57,458 nt of DNA, from contig CAIMNS010000100.1 in NCBI GenBank assembly GCA_903842945.1, positions 1 through 57,458 of the forward strand. Reading direction: 5' to 3'. The notes beneath the pieces were generated by a model. That model had not been told where the DNA came from and made no database searches. It was given only the letters and a program-made list of their open reading frames with translations. The stretch is from an uncultured Burkholderiales bacterium. Lineage in GTDB: Bacteria; Pseudomonadota; Gammaproteobacteria; Burkholderiales; Burkholderiaceae_C. The translations under genes and the position numbers were made by a program. Shown here in pieces: positions 8,297 through 16,674 of the stretch (its first letter is position 1; each line of letters starts with the position of its first letter).

Positions 8297-9139
8297 TTAA
8301 TTCACGTGTTCAAGCAGCATGATGCCGCCGGCTGTATTTGAAATGGGGACGTGGTAGGTGCTGGAGATGAGTTTGACGTGACCACCGAGTGCTGCGCGAG
8401 CGGCCAGCCACATGATCAGTTCAATGCCTTGTGTGCCCACTTGCTCTATCAGCTCAAGGTTGGTGTATTGAGTCGCCCAAGCAGGGTGAGTCACCAAGCT
8501 GTGCATGAAGTCTTGATCAAATTTTTTATTGATCAAGCCTGCCCTTTCTCCGTCCAATTGGTGTGACAAGCCGCCTGAGCCGAGGATCAAAAATTTCAAA
8601 CGAGAGTCCAAGGATTGGATGATGTCTCCCACGGCCTTACCAAGTTGATAGCACCGGCTTGCACTTGGAAGGGGGAACTGAACCGTGTTGATGCAAATCG
8701 GTATGGTGATGACGGGGCAAGATTCCTCAGTGGGCCAAAGCAACTTCAAGGGAAGCGTAAAAGCATGGTCCACTTTCATTGTTTGGCACGAGGCGACATC
8801 GAATTCTCTTTGTACAAGTCCTTCAATGATTTCCCATGACAATGTGGCGTCGCCTTTAAAGGGTGGCAGGGTTGGAATCCCCCAACCTTCATCTTCATTG
8901 GTGTACTGCTCGGCGGCCCCCACAGAGAAGGTGGGCATGGTGTCCAGGAAAAAATTAAGCCCGTGGTCGTTGTAAAAAACCACAACCACATCGGGTTGGT
9001 GTTCTTTGAGCCAAGGGTGAATGGGTTTGAATCCATCAAAAAAAGGCCCCCAATAGGCATCGTGTTGACTGTTTTTTGCAAGGGCATTTCCAATGGATGG
9101 AACATGCGAGCATGTGACCATGCCAATGATCTCAGCCAT
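8297..9139 (-). CDS. ligB: Extradiol dioxygenase catalytic subunit (LigB/PmdB-type)
   Basis: The product is 280 residues, starting at the ATG at 9139 that overlaps the ligA stop as ATGA; the track's start lies inside ligA. His12 ('TCSHVP') and His59 ('YNDHG') match the Fe(II) ligands of Sphingobium LigB, 'GTQGIELIMWL' supplies the Glu ligand, and 'GSGGLSHQLDG' carries the catalytic His. 'RAGLINKKFD' is also a LigB signature. The enzyme opens the ring of protocatechuate or a relative such as gallate with O2. No downstream 4,5-cleavage genes are adjacent, so the exact catechol is uncertain. Confidence 0.9.
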   Translation of the reverse strand: MAEIIGMVTCSHVPSIGNALAKNSQHDAYWGPFFDGFKPIHPWLKEHQPDVVVVFYNDHGLNFFLDTMPTFSVGAAEQYTNEDEGWGIPTLPPFKGDATLSWEIIEGLVQREFDVASCQTMKVDHAFTLPLKLLWPTEESCPVITIPICINTVQFPLPSASRCYQLGKAVGDIIQSLDSRLKFLILGSGGLSHQLDGERAGLINKKFDQDFMHSLVTHPAWATQYTNLELIEQVGTQGIELIMWLAARAALGGHVKLISSTYHVPISNTAGGIMLLEHVN

Positions 9140-9495
9140 CACGCTCTGGCCGAGGCCAGTAATTTGTTGCAAAAGGCCTCTCGTGTCATGCCTGTTTGCT
9201 GTGCCCCCAGGTCTTGAACATCAAGACCTAAAATGCCGGCAAATTTTGCCAAATAGTAAATATTTCCCCCTTGGTGGATGAGATCCAGAACATCTCTGTT
9301 GGTCACAGCCTGTCTTTGAGCCGGGGTGAGTTCGTAGCGGTCCATGTACTGTCCTTCATTGCTTTTGAAGTCTTGTCTGTTGGTCGATGCATTGAACGAA
9401 AAGCACATTTTGTTCAAGGCGTAGCCCTTTTGGGCTTGCTCGCCATCAAAGAGGGTGGTGCCAAAGATGGCTTGGTGCTTCATGGTGTTGATCAT
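9139..9495 (-). CDS. ligA: Extradiol dioxygenase small subunit (LigA/PmdA-type)
   Basis: The product is 118 residues, all helical, with the LigA hallmarks 'FNASTNRQDFK' (contacts the LigB active site) and 'GGNIYYLAKFAGILGLDVQDLGA'. It forms the lid of the LigAB heterotetramer, and its stop overlaps the ligB start, showing translational coupling. Two Met starts are possible (9495 and 9483), neither with a good ribosome site. The gene is divergent from the second hemerythrin gene, and an FNR-like box lies between them. Confidence 0.9.
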   Translation of the reverse strand: MINTMKHQAIFGTTLFDGEQAQKGYALNKMCFSFNASTNRQDFKSNEGQYMDRYELTPAQRQAVTNRDVLDLIHQGGNIYYLAKFAGILGLDVQDLGAQQTGMTREAFCNKLLASARA

Positions 9496-9519
9496 CCGTG
9501 GATGGTGAATCGTTGGATG

Positions 9520-9560
9520 ATCTTAAGCTTTTGATGTTTCCAAGGTTTGACTTACATCAA
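9520..9560 (-). promoter_or_regulatory. FNR-like box in the ligA / hemerythrin divergent region, phased to ligAB
   Basis: TTGACTTACATCAA (9547-9560) has one mismatch to TTGAT-N4-ATCAA. On the minus strand a possible -10, TAAGAT at 9525-9520, lies at class-II distance from it, giving a start near 9513 just before ligA. On the plus strand I see no good -10 at that distance. The box therefore fits ligAB better than the hemerythrin gene, though it could act on both. Confidence 0.5.
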
Positions 9561-9617
9561 GAAAAATCATGTCCTCGGGTCTCAAAATCAGCGCATAGAT
9601 ATTTTTTAGGTCCGATC

Positions 9618-10199
9618 ATGAACCACAAATCGATACAAATCATCAACCAAGAACATGCCACGATCTCAGCGATGCTTTATTCCATTGAAATGATGGAGAG
9701 GAGAGGACCCAAGGGCAATCGAGCTTTATTTTTTGAAGTTTTGAGGTCCATGCTGTTCTACATCGATGAGTTTCCCGAAAAGCAGCACCACCCTAAAGAG
9801 AATCTGTATTTGTTTCCACCTGTTTTGAAAAAAGCCCCTGAGCTCAAAGATGCCATTGAGCAACTTGAACTCGACCACAAAGTCGGTGAGTACCGCATCC
9901 GAGAGTTGCAGCACTTGTTGCTGCGTTGGGAGATCTTGGGAGATGAGCATCAAGCAGCCTTCAAGCTTGCATACAAAAAATACCATGACTTCTACTTGCA
10001 TCACCTGCAACTTGAAAACTCATTGATTCTTCCTAAAGCATTGAAGGTGCTCGATGAGCAGGAGTGGGCCTTGATGGATGAAGCCTTTGAGGAGAACACC
10101 GACCCATGGCTTGAGCACTCAGGGCAAGGCGTTTATCAAAACCTTTTTAGCAAAATCACCAACCACGCTCCTGCACCCATAGGTCTTGGGGAACAGTGA
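9618..10199 (+). CDS. Hemerythrin-domain protein
   Basis: The product is 193 residues from the ATG at 9618, which has an AGG upstream; the track's 40 extra residues are not hemerythrin-like. Ligand candidates are His13, 'HHPKE' at 57-61, His87 and 'HHLQLE' at 128-133, the five-His plus carboxylate pattern of the HHE fold. It is probably a cytosolic di-iron protein that binds O2 or NO, or handles iron. It is divergent from ligAB and separate from the other hemerythrin, to which it shows little similarity beyond the ligands. Confidence 0.87.
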   Translation: MNHKSIQIINQEHATISAMLYSIEMMERRGPKGNRALFFEVLRSMLFYIDEFPEKQHHPKENLYLFPPVLKKAPELKDAIEQLELDHKVGEYRIRELQHLLLRWEILGDEHQAAFKLAYKKYHDFYLHHLQLENSLILPKALKVLDEQEWALMDEAFEENTDPWLEHSGQGVYQNLFSKITNHAPAPIGLGEQ

Positions 10200-10237
10200 G
10201 CTTTGGCGTAGATGGGACGGACTTGGTTGCAAGAGAT

Positions 10238-10267
10238 AAAAAAAGGGCTTGATCACGTCAAGCCCTT
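10238..10267 (-). terminator. Intrinsic terminator for the Tat alpha/beta hydrolase operon
   Basis: A 10-bp stem AAGGGCTTGA/TCAAGCCCTT with a 5-nt loop. On the minus strand it is followed by seven T (the A run at 10238-10244). It sits 22 nt after the hydrolase stop and between two convergent genes, so it may also stop the hemerythrin transcript. Confidence 0.85.
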
Positions 10268-10288
10268 CTTCATGTCTTGGAGGCCTCT

Positions 10289-11623
10289 TCAATAAGGGGT
10301 CTTGTTGATCTGACCACTGGAGGTGATGAACCATCGCTCACTTGGAAAGGTCTTGCCTTGAAGTTGAGACAACATCCATTCGGCCACATGCGTGCCTGGA
10401 TTGGGCCCCAAAAAGGCCGCTGGCACGTTGCCCACAGAATGGCGGGAGTCTTGATAGACCACGAGCCTTTTGGGGCCTGGCAGGGTCTTCATCAAACGTT
10501 CGGTGTTTTCGATGGGGGAGAGTTCATCGGACTCGCCGGCCAAGCACAAATACGGCTGTTTGATTTTGGTCGTGTGGCCCTCCCAAGTCATGGTCTTTCT
10601 AAAGGCATCAAATTTTGCTTCGTCGGTAAACCCTGACATGTACATGAACCGCATCTTGAAGGTGGGCGAAGCTTCTTCAAAGATGGTGTGAAAGCCGGGT
10701 TCGTGGCACACCGAGGTCACTGCCACAGCACCGATCCTGGGCTCACTTGCAGCTGCAATGGTCGAGAAGAAAGACCCAAAACTGCCCCCCGCAATACCAA
10801 TTTTTTTGCTGTCAATTTCTGCCCGCTGACTGAGCCAATCCACACAGGCCGTGCCCGTTGCCATCCAAGCTTGCATGGAGAAATAAATACCCAAAACGGC
10901 AGCTTCGTATTGGCCTGGTCCATCGATGTTGAGCACGGCCATGCCGCGCGTGAGGTATTTGTCCCCATACAAGAAGGTGCCAATTTCTTTGAAGCTGTCC
11001 ATGCCTGGTACATTGATGACCACAGGGATTTTGCCGCCCTTGTAGTCAGCAGGCAAATGAAGCCATGCGGGCAGTGACTTTCCACCCAGAGAGGCGGGCA
11101 GGGGAATCCACACTTCTTCGACTTTGTGATCAGCTAGTTTTGCGTACTGTTGGTAGCACTCGCGTTTGCGTTGGTTGAAGAATTTGTTTTGTTCATTGTT
11201 TTCATCGATAGGCCACTGCGCTGCGCCCCAATGAACGGAGGCAATGAAGTAATTGTCCCGTGCGTTGACCGTTTCTCCAGCCGCCAGTGCTGCAATGGCA
11301 TGGGCTTCGCGCCTTTTGGCCTGAGCTTCAAAGGCCGGGGCGGCGTCGGCATATTTTTGAATGCGTTGCCTGACCATCATGAAGTCTCCCGCCGCGGCGG
11401 GTCCACACGGAGCGGAGAGGTAAATGGACCTGGGCTGATCCCAGTCCATACCCACTGCGCGAATGGTGTTGTCCAAGGTCCAACGCTGCTCGGTCCAGCG
11501 TTTGGTCAAGGGGCCATGGTGGGTGGTGTCCGCATTTGCAGCGGTTTGAGAGAGCCCAGCACCTGCGACCAAGGCCGTGGCATGGTGAAGAAAGGAGCGA
11601 CGGTTGTTTAAAAGTTGCTTCAT
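10289..11623 (-). CDS. Tat-exported alpha/beta hydrolase (FrsA / DHPON-hydrolase-like)
   Basis: A 444-residue protein. It starts with a twin-arginine signal (R8-R9 in 'NRRSFL', then a hydrophobic stretch ending 'TAANA'), so it is probably exported folded. A helical N-terminal cap is followed by an alpha/beta hydrolase core with 'IDGPGQ', nucleophile Ser281 in GGSFGS, Asp in 'AGESDELSP' and His in 'DSRHSVGN'. This layout resembles the FrsA/2,6-dihydroxypseudooxynicotine hydrolase group, and the cytosolic protein at 24230 is a distant relative. It lies 21 nt after the lipoprotein gene, so the two are probably co-transcribed and act on the same extracytoplasmic ester or lactone; that is inference. 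Confidence 0.8.
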   Translation of the reverse strand: MKQLLNNRRSFLHHATALVAGAGLSQTAANADTTHHGPLTKRWTEQRWTLDNTIRAVGMDWDQPRSIYLSAPCGPAAAGDFMMVRQRIQKYADAAPAFEAQAKRREAHAIAALAAGETVNARDNYFIASVHWGAAQWPIDENNEQNKFFNQRKRECYQQYAKLADHKVEEVWIPLPASLGGKSLPAWLHLPADYKGGKIPVVINVPGMDSFKEIGTFLYGDKYLTRGMAVLNIDGPGQYEAAVLGIYFSMQAWMATGTACVDWLSQRAEIDSKKIGIAGGSFGSFFSTIAAASEPRIGAVAVTSVCHEPGFHTIFEEASPTFKMRFMYMSGFTDEAKFDAFRKTMTWEGHTTKIKQPYLCLAGESDELSPIENTERLMKTLPGPKRLVVYQDSRHSVGNVPAAFLGPNPGTHVAEWMLSQLQGKTFPSERWFITSSGQINKTPY

Positions 11624-11644
11624 GGTGATGTGGCCCTTTGAGGA

Positions 11645-12703
11645 TCAATTGAAATAGTGACCCGTGCGATTGGTTTGAAGTTCATAGATTTTCCAGGGTA
11701 GGGCCGAACTCATGAACAAGAGATTGGACTGCGGGCCGCGTCCAAACCCCAGATTGGTTGAAAGCGAGCCAGGCGGTGTAGCAATCACTTTCAGCATCTC
11801 ACCTTGGGCAGAAAGCACCACAATGCGTGACTTGGGTTCTTTGGGGTTGCCGTTGTGGGTGGCGACATATAAATTACCTGAAACATCCATGGTCATGCCA
11901 TCGGCGGCCAACTCATCGTCTTTGTAAATCAGTTTGCCATTTGAAATGTCACCCGCTGGACTCAAATCAAACACCACCACGCCGCCAGCAGAGATGCCAA
12001 AACGGTCCACTTGTGGCCCTAGAGGATTGATCGGCAGTCGAGTGAAGTTGGTGACTGAAATGTAGAGTTTTTTCCCGTCCGGAGACACCTCAATGCCATT
12101 GGGGCGAAAAATCCCAGTGTCCAAAGCCGTCATTTGACCATTGGTGTCCAAGCGGTAAACGGCATTGGGCAATTCGAAGGCTTCGGAACCTGGTGCATAG
12201 CGAGCGTCGGTGAAGTAAATACGTCCTTGGGCATCGCTTGTGATGTCGTTGACACCATTCAGGCGCTTGCCTTGGTAAGTCTTCACGAGTGTTTTGAGTT
12301 CGCCCGTTGAGAGATTCTTTCTGAGCAGCGCGCGGCCTCCTGTATCGTCGCCTTGTGCAATGAGCAGGTCTCCATGTTTGTCCACATGAAGGCCATTGGC
12401 CATGCCACTGGGCTCCATGAACTTGACGGTTTGCCCAGTGCTTGGATCGTATTGATAGATGGTGCCGCCTGGGTTGTTGTCTTTCATGATGAAAGTACGT
12501 GTGAGGTCGGTGGCGTAGATTTTTCCGGATTTATCAGCTACCACGCCTTCAGCAAAAACGAGGCCTGTTTTGGAGGCTTCTCTCCATTGCGAGGTCGGTG
12601 AAATGAGCTCTGAGGTGGACGTGCTGAGTGACTGGCAGCTGCATAGCAGGCACAGTGATGCGGCTGAAAGCAAGCCATGGGACTTTTTTAAAATGAACTT
12701 CAC
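11645..12703 (-). CDS. SMP-30/gluconolactonase-like beta-propeller lipoprotein
   Basis: A 352-residue protein starting at a GTG with AAGGAG nine bases upstream. The N-terminus is a lipoprotein signal with LCSC and Cys23 as the probable lipidated residue. The rest is a six-blade propeller of the SMP-30/strictosidine-synthase group ('RLNGVNDITSDAQGRIYFTD', 'RPNGIEVSPDGKKLYIS', 'ADGMTMDVSGNLYVA'), with acidic and Asn residues that usually hold Ca2+. Such proteins hydrolyse lactones or phosphotriesters. As a lipoprotein upstream of a Tat hydrolase it suggests a periplasmic lactone- or ester-processing pair. The substrate is unknown. Confidence 0.82.
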   Translation of the reverse strand: MKFILKKSHGLLSAASLCLLCSCQSLSTSTSELISPTSQWREASKTGLVFAEGVVADKSGKIYATDLTRTFIMKDNNPGGTIYQYDPSTGQTVKFMEPSGMANGLHVDKHGDLLIAQGDDTGGRALLRKNLSTGELKTLVKTYQGKRLNGVNDITSDAQGRIYFTDARYAPGSEAFELPNAVYRLDTNGQMTALDTGIFRPNGIEVSPDGKKLYISVTNFTRLPINPLGPQVDRFGISAGGVVVFDLSPAGDISNGKLIYKDDELAADGMTMDVSGNLYVATHNGNPKEPKSRIVVLSAQGEMLKVIATPPGSLSTNLGFGRGPQSNLLFMSSALPWKIYELQTNRTGHYFN

Positions 12704-13007
12704 GTGAGAGGTCTCCTTTTTCTTGGGTCAACATTGAGTTAAAAGTCTCCAAATGAATGTAATATCAAATGCAATCGTTTCGTGATGTGGAAACCCTAAT
12801 TCATCCTTCCTTTTTGTTGGGAACTGGCCTTGAACATCGCTTGGAAACTCTGCAAATGCATCAAGGGTCTTTCCCTTTGAAAGAGAGCCGAGAACTTGAT
12901 CTTGATCCATCATTGCCCCTATGGCGCTTCAAGCAAGTGCTTGAATGCTGAGGGACATGACATTGGTGTTAAAGTTCTTCTTTTAAGCACCTAAGCACAT
13001 TTTTTTC
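12704..13007 (+). other. Divergent intergenic region, no gene seen
   Basis: 304 bases between the GTG start of the lipoprotein gene and the start of the 2OG-Fe dioxygenase gene. Two ORFs of about 60 codons occur here (12728-12913 minus, 12769-12951 plus), but neither has a ribosome site or family-like composition. The region should hold both promoters; I found no convincing operator. Confidence 0.5.
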
Positions 13008-13754
13008 ATGCACCTGCACCCCCCTGTTGAGTCCCTGTCTGATATCACCCAAGCGATGAACGCTCAGGGCTTTTGTCTTGTCCCTGCAAACGTCGTGGCC
13101 CACTTGGCGCAATGCGACTTGACTGAGTTGGTCGCCTTGTCAGGCTTTTGGAACGCCTTGCTGCCCGATGCCTTTTTAAAGGATTTAGGCCGCTACAGGC
13201 AGCGCCGCCATGACAGTTTGCTGGTAGAAAAAGGCCTGGTCCATCTGATGCCTCACCGCGCGCACTGGCAGTCTTTGGACTACAACGCCTTGCATGGAGG
13301 TCTTGAGAGAATGTTCGAGCCCATTGACCCTGCCTTGAGTGGGGCTCAAGTTTGGCAACAGTTGATACTTGGGCTGGGGTCCTTGTGGGATCAACTCCAA
13401 GGCGCGCAAACTTGGTACACCGAGGCCCATCAATTTCGCATCAACACGGTCGATGGCATAGGACGCCCCACGCCTGAAGGGGCGCACCGAGACGGTGTGG
13501 ATTATGTGGCGGTGATTTTGGTGTCCAGAGAAAACATCAAAGGTGGAGAAACAAGGATTTTTGAACTCACGGGCAACGAAGGTTTGCGGTTCACGCTGGT
13601 GGAGCCTTGGTCGATGTTGTTGCTAGACGATCGGCGCATTGTTCACGAGACCACGCCCATTCAAGGCGAGGAGGGCGTGGGCCACAGAGATACTCTGGTG
13701 TTGACGTACCGCTCGGGTGGGTTTCAAGCGCCCATCAAAGCGCCCATCAACTAG
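13008..13754 (+). CDS. 2OG-Fe dioxygenase family protein (PF10014-like)
   Basis: A 248-residue protein. The Fe(II) triad is visible as H160-x-D162 ('GAHRDGVDY') and H213 ('RIVHETTP'), and R235 is placed to bind 2-oxoglutarate. The 'GGETRIFEL' and 'LLLDDRRIVHETTPI' segments are typical of the PF10014 group, members of which hydroxylate free amino acids such as isoleucine. It is presumably cytosolic and acts on a small molecule. The ribosome site is weak. It is convergent with the exonuclease/GIY-YIG gene and has no evident partner. Confidence 0.82.
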   Translation: MHLHPPVESLSDITQAMNAQGFCLVPANVVAHLAQCDLTELVALSGFWNALLPDAFLKDLGRYRQRRHDSLLVEKGLVHLMPHRAHWQSLDYNALHGGLERMFEPIDPALSGAQVWQQLILGLGSLWDQLQGAQTWYTEAHQFRINTVDGIGRPTPEGAHRDGVDYVAVILVSRENIKGGETRIFELTGNEGLRFTLVEPWSMLLLDDRRIVHETTPIQGEEGVGHRDTLVLTYRSGGFQAPIKAPIN

Positions 13755-13768
13755 ACCATCAACGCCAG

Positions 13769-15187
13769 TTAAGCGAAGGTGTCATGGGTCTCTTTTTCAA
13801 CAGGTCGGCGAGTCAGCTGCACCAGGGCGTCTGAGCTCAAATTCGCCATGCTCTTTTTGAGCAGTTGGTAGGTGTCCATCTCAAACTCACCCCGGCCTTG
13901 GTGGAGAATGTCATCCAATTGAGCGTCGTCTTTGGCGCTACCCAAATAGCACCATTGGTCCACCACATGGATTTCTTCCCCCTCTTTGATACCGACAGGA
14001 CCTTTGTAGGGCCAATGGCTGATTCGAAGGCGCGTCAAGGCGGTGGTCAATTTGAGGTTGTGCTTGAGGGGACTTTCTTTGCCCACACAAGCGCCGGCAC
14101 AGACCTTGACTTGAAAGCCAAAGCATGGAGCGCCAGGGCTTAGTTTTTCCAGGCCCAACAAGCCTTCGCAAAGAAGACTTTTTTTCGCGATGCTGGCCAT
14201 GGCCGTTGTTGCGGACCTTTTGCTTGAAAATAAGCCATACACGTGCGTTTGCTGGCCTGCTTGCATGTCCTTGGCCGTGATGAGTTCAGGCCTTAGAAAG
14301 CCTTGTCGGTCTTCATGCAAGGTCCATGCACAGAGTTCCTTGGTTCTTCTGAGCTTGATGTTCATCTGCGGCAATTGGGTCTTGATCAATCGGGACTCCA
14401 ACAGCAAGGCGCCCAATTCTCCTGCTGTTTCAATCCACTCGATGCGCTTGACTTGAAGGGACAGTTTCATCTCTTTTCTGTGACCCAGTGCACTTTGAAA
14501 ATGGCTCAAGACGCGTTGTCTTAAATGTTTGCTTTTGCCAATGTACAAAGGCAAGTCGTTGTCTGCGTAGAACAAATAAACCCCGGGGCTGTCAGGGATG
14601 TCGTCAACCATCGCGCTGTCGATATGGGGTGGCAAACTGGCGTGGCCGAGTTGATCCGCAACTGCTTCGTTCAATTTCTCTTGACCGAACTTTTCTTGGC
14701 AGAGGGTCCAAAATTGGTAGAGCAAATGGGCGTCACCCATGGCTCGGTGGCGTTGGGTGACTTCAAGCCCATGGGTCTCAATCAGGGTGTCCAAGTTGTG
14801 GCGTTTTTGCTCAGGAAACAAATACCTGGACAACTTCACGGTACAGATGACTTTGGGCTTGAAGTCCAAGCCGGCCCTTTTAAAGGCCGCCTTTAAAAAG
14901 CCATGATCAAAACGGGCGTTGTGTGCGATGAACAATTTACCCTGTAACTCCTCAAACAGTTTCTTGGCCTCCTCTTCAAATGGCGAGCGATCCATCACCA
15001 TGTCTGGCGTGATGCCGGTGAGGGTTTGAATGAAGCTAGGGATGGGGCGCTTGGGATTGATCAGTCTCTCGTAGCCCATGACGCCCTCAGACGACAGCGT
15101 GAGGACCGCGACTTCCGTGATCCGATCGTGATCAAAGTGAGACCCTGTGGTCTCGATGTCTACAAACGCCAAGGGCAAGTCGATCAT
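13769..15187 (-). CDS. DEDDh 3'-5' exonuclease fused to a GIY-YIG nuclease domain
   Basis: A 472-residue two-domain protein. The N-terminal DnaQ-type exonuclease (about 1-165) has D10-I-E12 ('VDIETTGS'), D94 ('HNARFDHGF'), H147 and D152, the full DEDDh set. A UvrC-like GIY-YIG domain follows from about residue 198 ('PGVYLF', 'LPLYIGKSKHLRQR'). A C-terminal region of about 200 residues includes a Cys-containing 'CFGFQVKVCAGACVGKE' segment. Such fusions are known in proteobacteria and are thought to act in DNA repair, related to Cho/UvrC incision. Both active sites look intact. Confidence 0.9.
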   Translation of the reverse strand: MIDLPLAFVDIETTGSHFDHDRITEVAVLTLSSEGVMGYERLINPKRPIPSFIQTLTGITPDMVMDRSPFEEEAKKLFEELQGKLFIAHNARFDHGFLKAAFKRAGLDFKPKVICTVKLSRYLFPEQKRHNLDTLIETHGLEVTQRHRAMGDAHLLYQFWTLCQEKFGQEKLNEAVADQLGHASLPPHIDSAMVDDIPDSPGVYLFYADNDLPLYIGKSKHLRQRVLSHFQSALGHRKEMKLSLQVKRIEWIETAGELGALLLESRLIKTQLPQMNIKLRRTKELCAWTLHEDRQGFLRPELITAKDMQAGQQTHVYGLFSSKRSATTAMASIAKKSLLCEGLLGLEKLSPGAPCFGFQVKVCAGACVGKESPLKHNLKLTTALTRLRISHWPYKGPVGIKEGEEIHVVDQWCYLGSAKDDAQLDDILHQGRGEFEMDTYQLLKKSMANLSSDALVQLTRRPVEKETHDTFA

Positions 15188-15334
15188 GGGAAAAAAGTTA
15201 CAAGTTGCTGTAGATGAGGTCAGGTCAAACCAAGAAGAGCTTTCACTTGAAGTTTAACGCGAGCAAAGACGACCCGTTTTTGAGCCTTGCAAAGGATGGG
15301 TTTTTTGACGGGTATGCAGGGGGGCCTAACCTAG

Positions 15335-15361
15335 ACCCGTCCACGTGGGTTGGGGACGGGT
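15335..15361. repeat. Inverted repeat in the 15188-15418 intergenic region
   Basis: ACCCGTCC/GGACGGGT, an 8-bp perfect stem with an 11-nt loop. The T-rich tract (A run on the plus strand at 15364-15371) lies on the wrong side for terminating the minus-strand TctC transcript, so it may be an attenuator-like hairpin or have no role. Confidence 0.35.
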
Positions 15362-15418
15362 GAGGAAAAAAAGGGGGGGCTACAAAGCCAGACCCTTTGC
15401 CAAGCGATGCGTTTTTCC

Positions 15419-16417
15419 TTACTGGTCCAGTTTGGCGCCAGAGATCTTCACCTTTTGGGCGCCGAGCTCACGGTCGATTTTCATGAAGGCGCCAAATTGT
15501 TCGGGCGTGTCGCCTACCGCCTCAAAACCCAAGGTTTGTAGATATTTGGCCTTGAATTCGGTGGTGTTGACAATCAGGCTGATTTCTTTGGACAGACGTT
15601 GGGTGATGTCGTTGGGTGTGGCCTTGGGGGCCACAACGCCAAAATAATAAGAGGCATCAAAATTGGGATACCCAAGCTCAGCAAAGGTCGGGACCTTGGG
15701 GGCAGCGGGTTGGCGGGATTTGCCAGAGATGGCCAAGGCTTTGACTTTTCCTGACTCCAAGTAACTGGCGACCCCCCCGGTCACGGAGAACATGGCGTCG
15801 ATTCTGCCAGCCATCAATTCTTGAACCGCAGCGGGCAGGCCCTTGAAAGCAATGTGCTCCATTTGCAGGCCATGTGTATTGTTGAACCAAGCTGAGGCCA
15901 GATGGTTCACCCCACCAGCACCAATGGAGGCGTAGTTGAACTTACCCGGATGCGCCTTCACTTGGTCAATGAAGTCGTTGAGCGTGTTGGCTGGAAAATC
16001 CGCTCTGGTCACCAGCATCAAGTGTCCGATGGCCAATTTACCAATGGGTGCAAAGTCTTTGGCCGGGTCATACGGAATTTTGGGATACAGGCTTTGGTTC
16101 AAGCTGAAGGCGCCGTCAGAGGCAACCAAAAGGGTGTAGCCATCGCCCATACTTTTGGCGACAAAGTCAGCCCCGATGATTTCATTGGCCCCGGGTTTGT
16201 TGTCCACGACCACGGGTTGCGTCAAGGCGTCCCCCAACTTTTGAGCGATGGCTCTGACCATCACATCTGCTGGCCCCCCAGCCGCAAAGGGAATCACGAT
16301 TTTGATGGGCTTGTTGGGGTAGGTTTGGGCCCAGCTCATGGGTGACAAAAGCGTCACGATGATGCCAAGGTTTAAGGCGGACCTTTTGATCCAAGGGGTG
16401 GAGGTCAGGTCTTGCAT
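15419..16417 (-). CDS. Bug/TctC substrate-binding protein
   Basis: A 332-residue precursor with a signal peptide ending near 'MSWAQ'. It carries the Bug signature 'FAAGGPADVMVRA', where the Asp helps hold the ligand carboxylate, then 'VVDNKPGANE', 'GYTLLVASDG' and the 'HIAFKGLPAAVQELMAGRID' hinge region. It delivers a carboxylate-like ligand in the periplasm to a TctAB permease, which is not encoded nearby. It stands alone between the exonuclease gene and the divergent porin gene, so its ligand cannot be inferred. Confidence 0.92.
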   Translation of the reverse strand: MQDLTSTPWIKRSALNLGIIVTLLSPMSWAQTYPNKPIKIVIPFAAGGPADVMVRAIAQKLGDALTQPVVVDNKPGANEIIGADFVAKSMGDGYTLLVASDGAFSLNQSLYPKIPYDPAKDFAPIGKLAIGHLMLVTRADFPANTLNDFIDQVKAHPGKFNYASIGAGGVNHLASAWFNNTHGLQMEHIAFKGLPAAVQELMAGRIDAMFSVTGGVASYLESGKVKALAISGKSRQPAAPKVPTFAELGYPNFDASYYFGVVAPKATPNDITQRLSKEISLIVNTTEFKAKYLQTLGFEAVGDTPEQFGAFMKIDRELGAQKVKISGAKLDQ

Positions 16418-16674
16418 GGAGAGTTCTCGCCTTGAAGTGTTTGTCTAGACGCTATCTTAGGCCCCGCTTTTCGCAAGTCTATTAGGGAAACGACGAGGCC
16501 AGGCTGTCTGCCATAGCGCTCCACAGGCTTTAAAAAATGACGTATAGAAGACACAAACCTTGTAAATTCAGGGGGTTTGTATAGGGTTTTCCATAGGAGA
16601 GACATTAAAATCCTAGGTGAACTGGGTCAACTTGCTTTCAGTTTGTTCACAAAATCAATACGGAGTTTTCTTCT

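Noticed and set aside
1-10199. Shewanella-type MtrCAB conduit
   Set aside because: No outer-surface decaheme MtrC/OmcA is present and the barrel lacks the N-terminal CxxC; the layout is Mto/Pio type.
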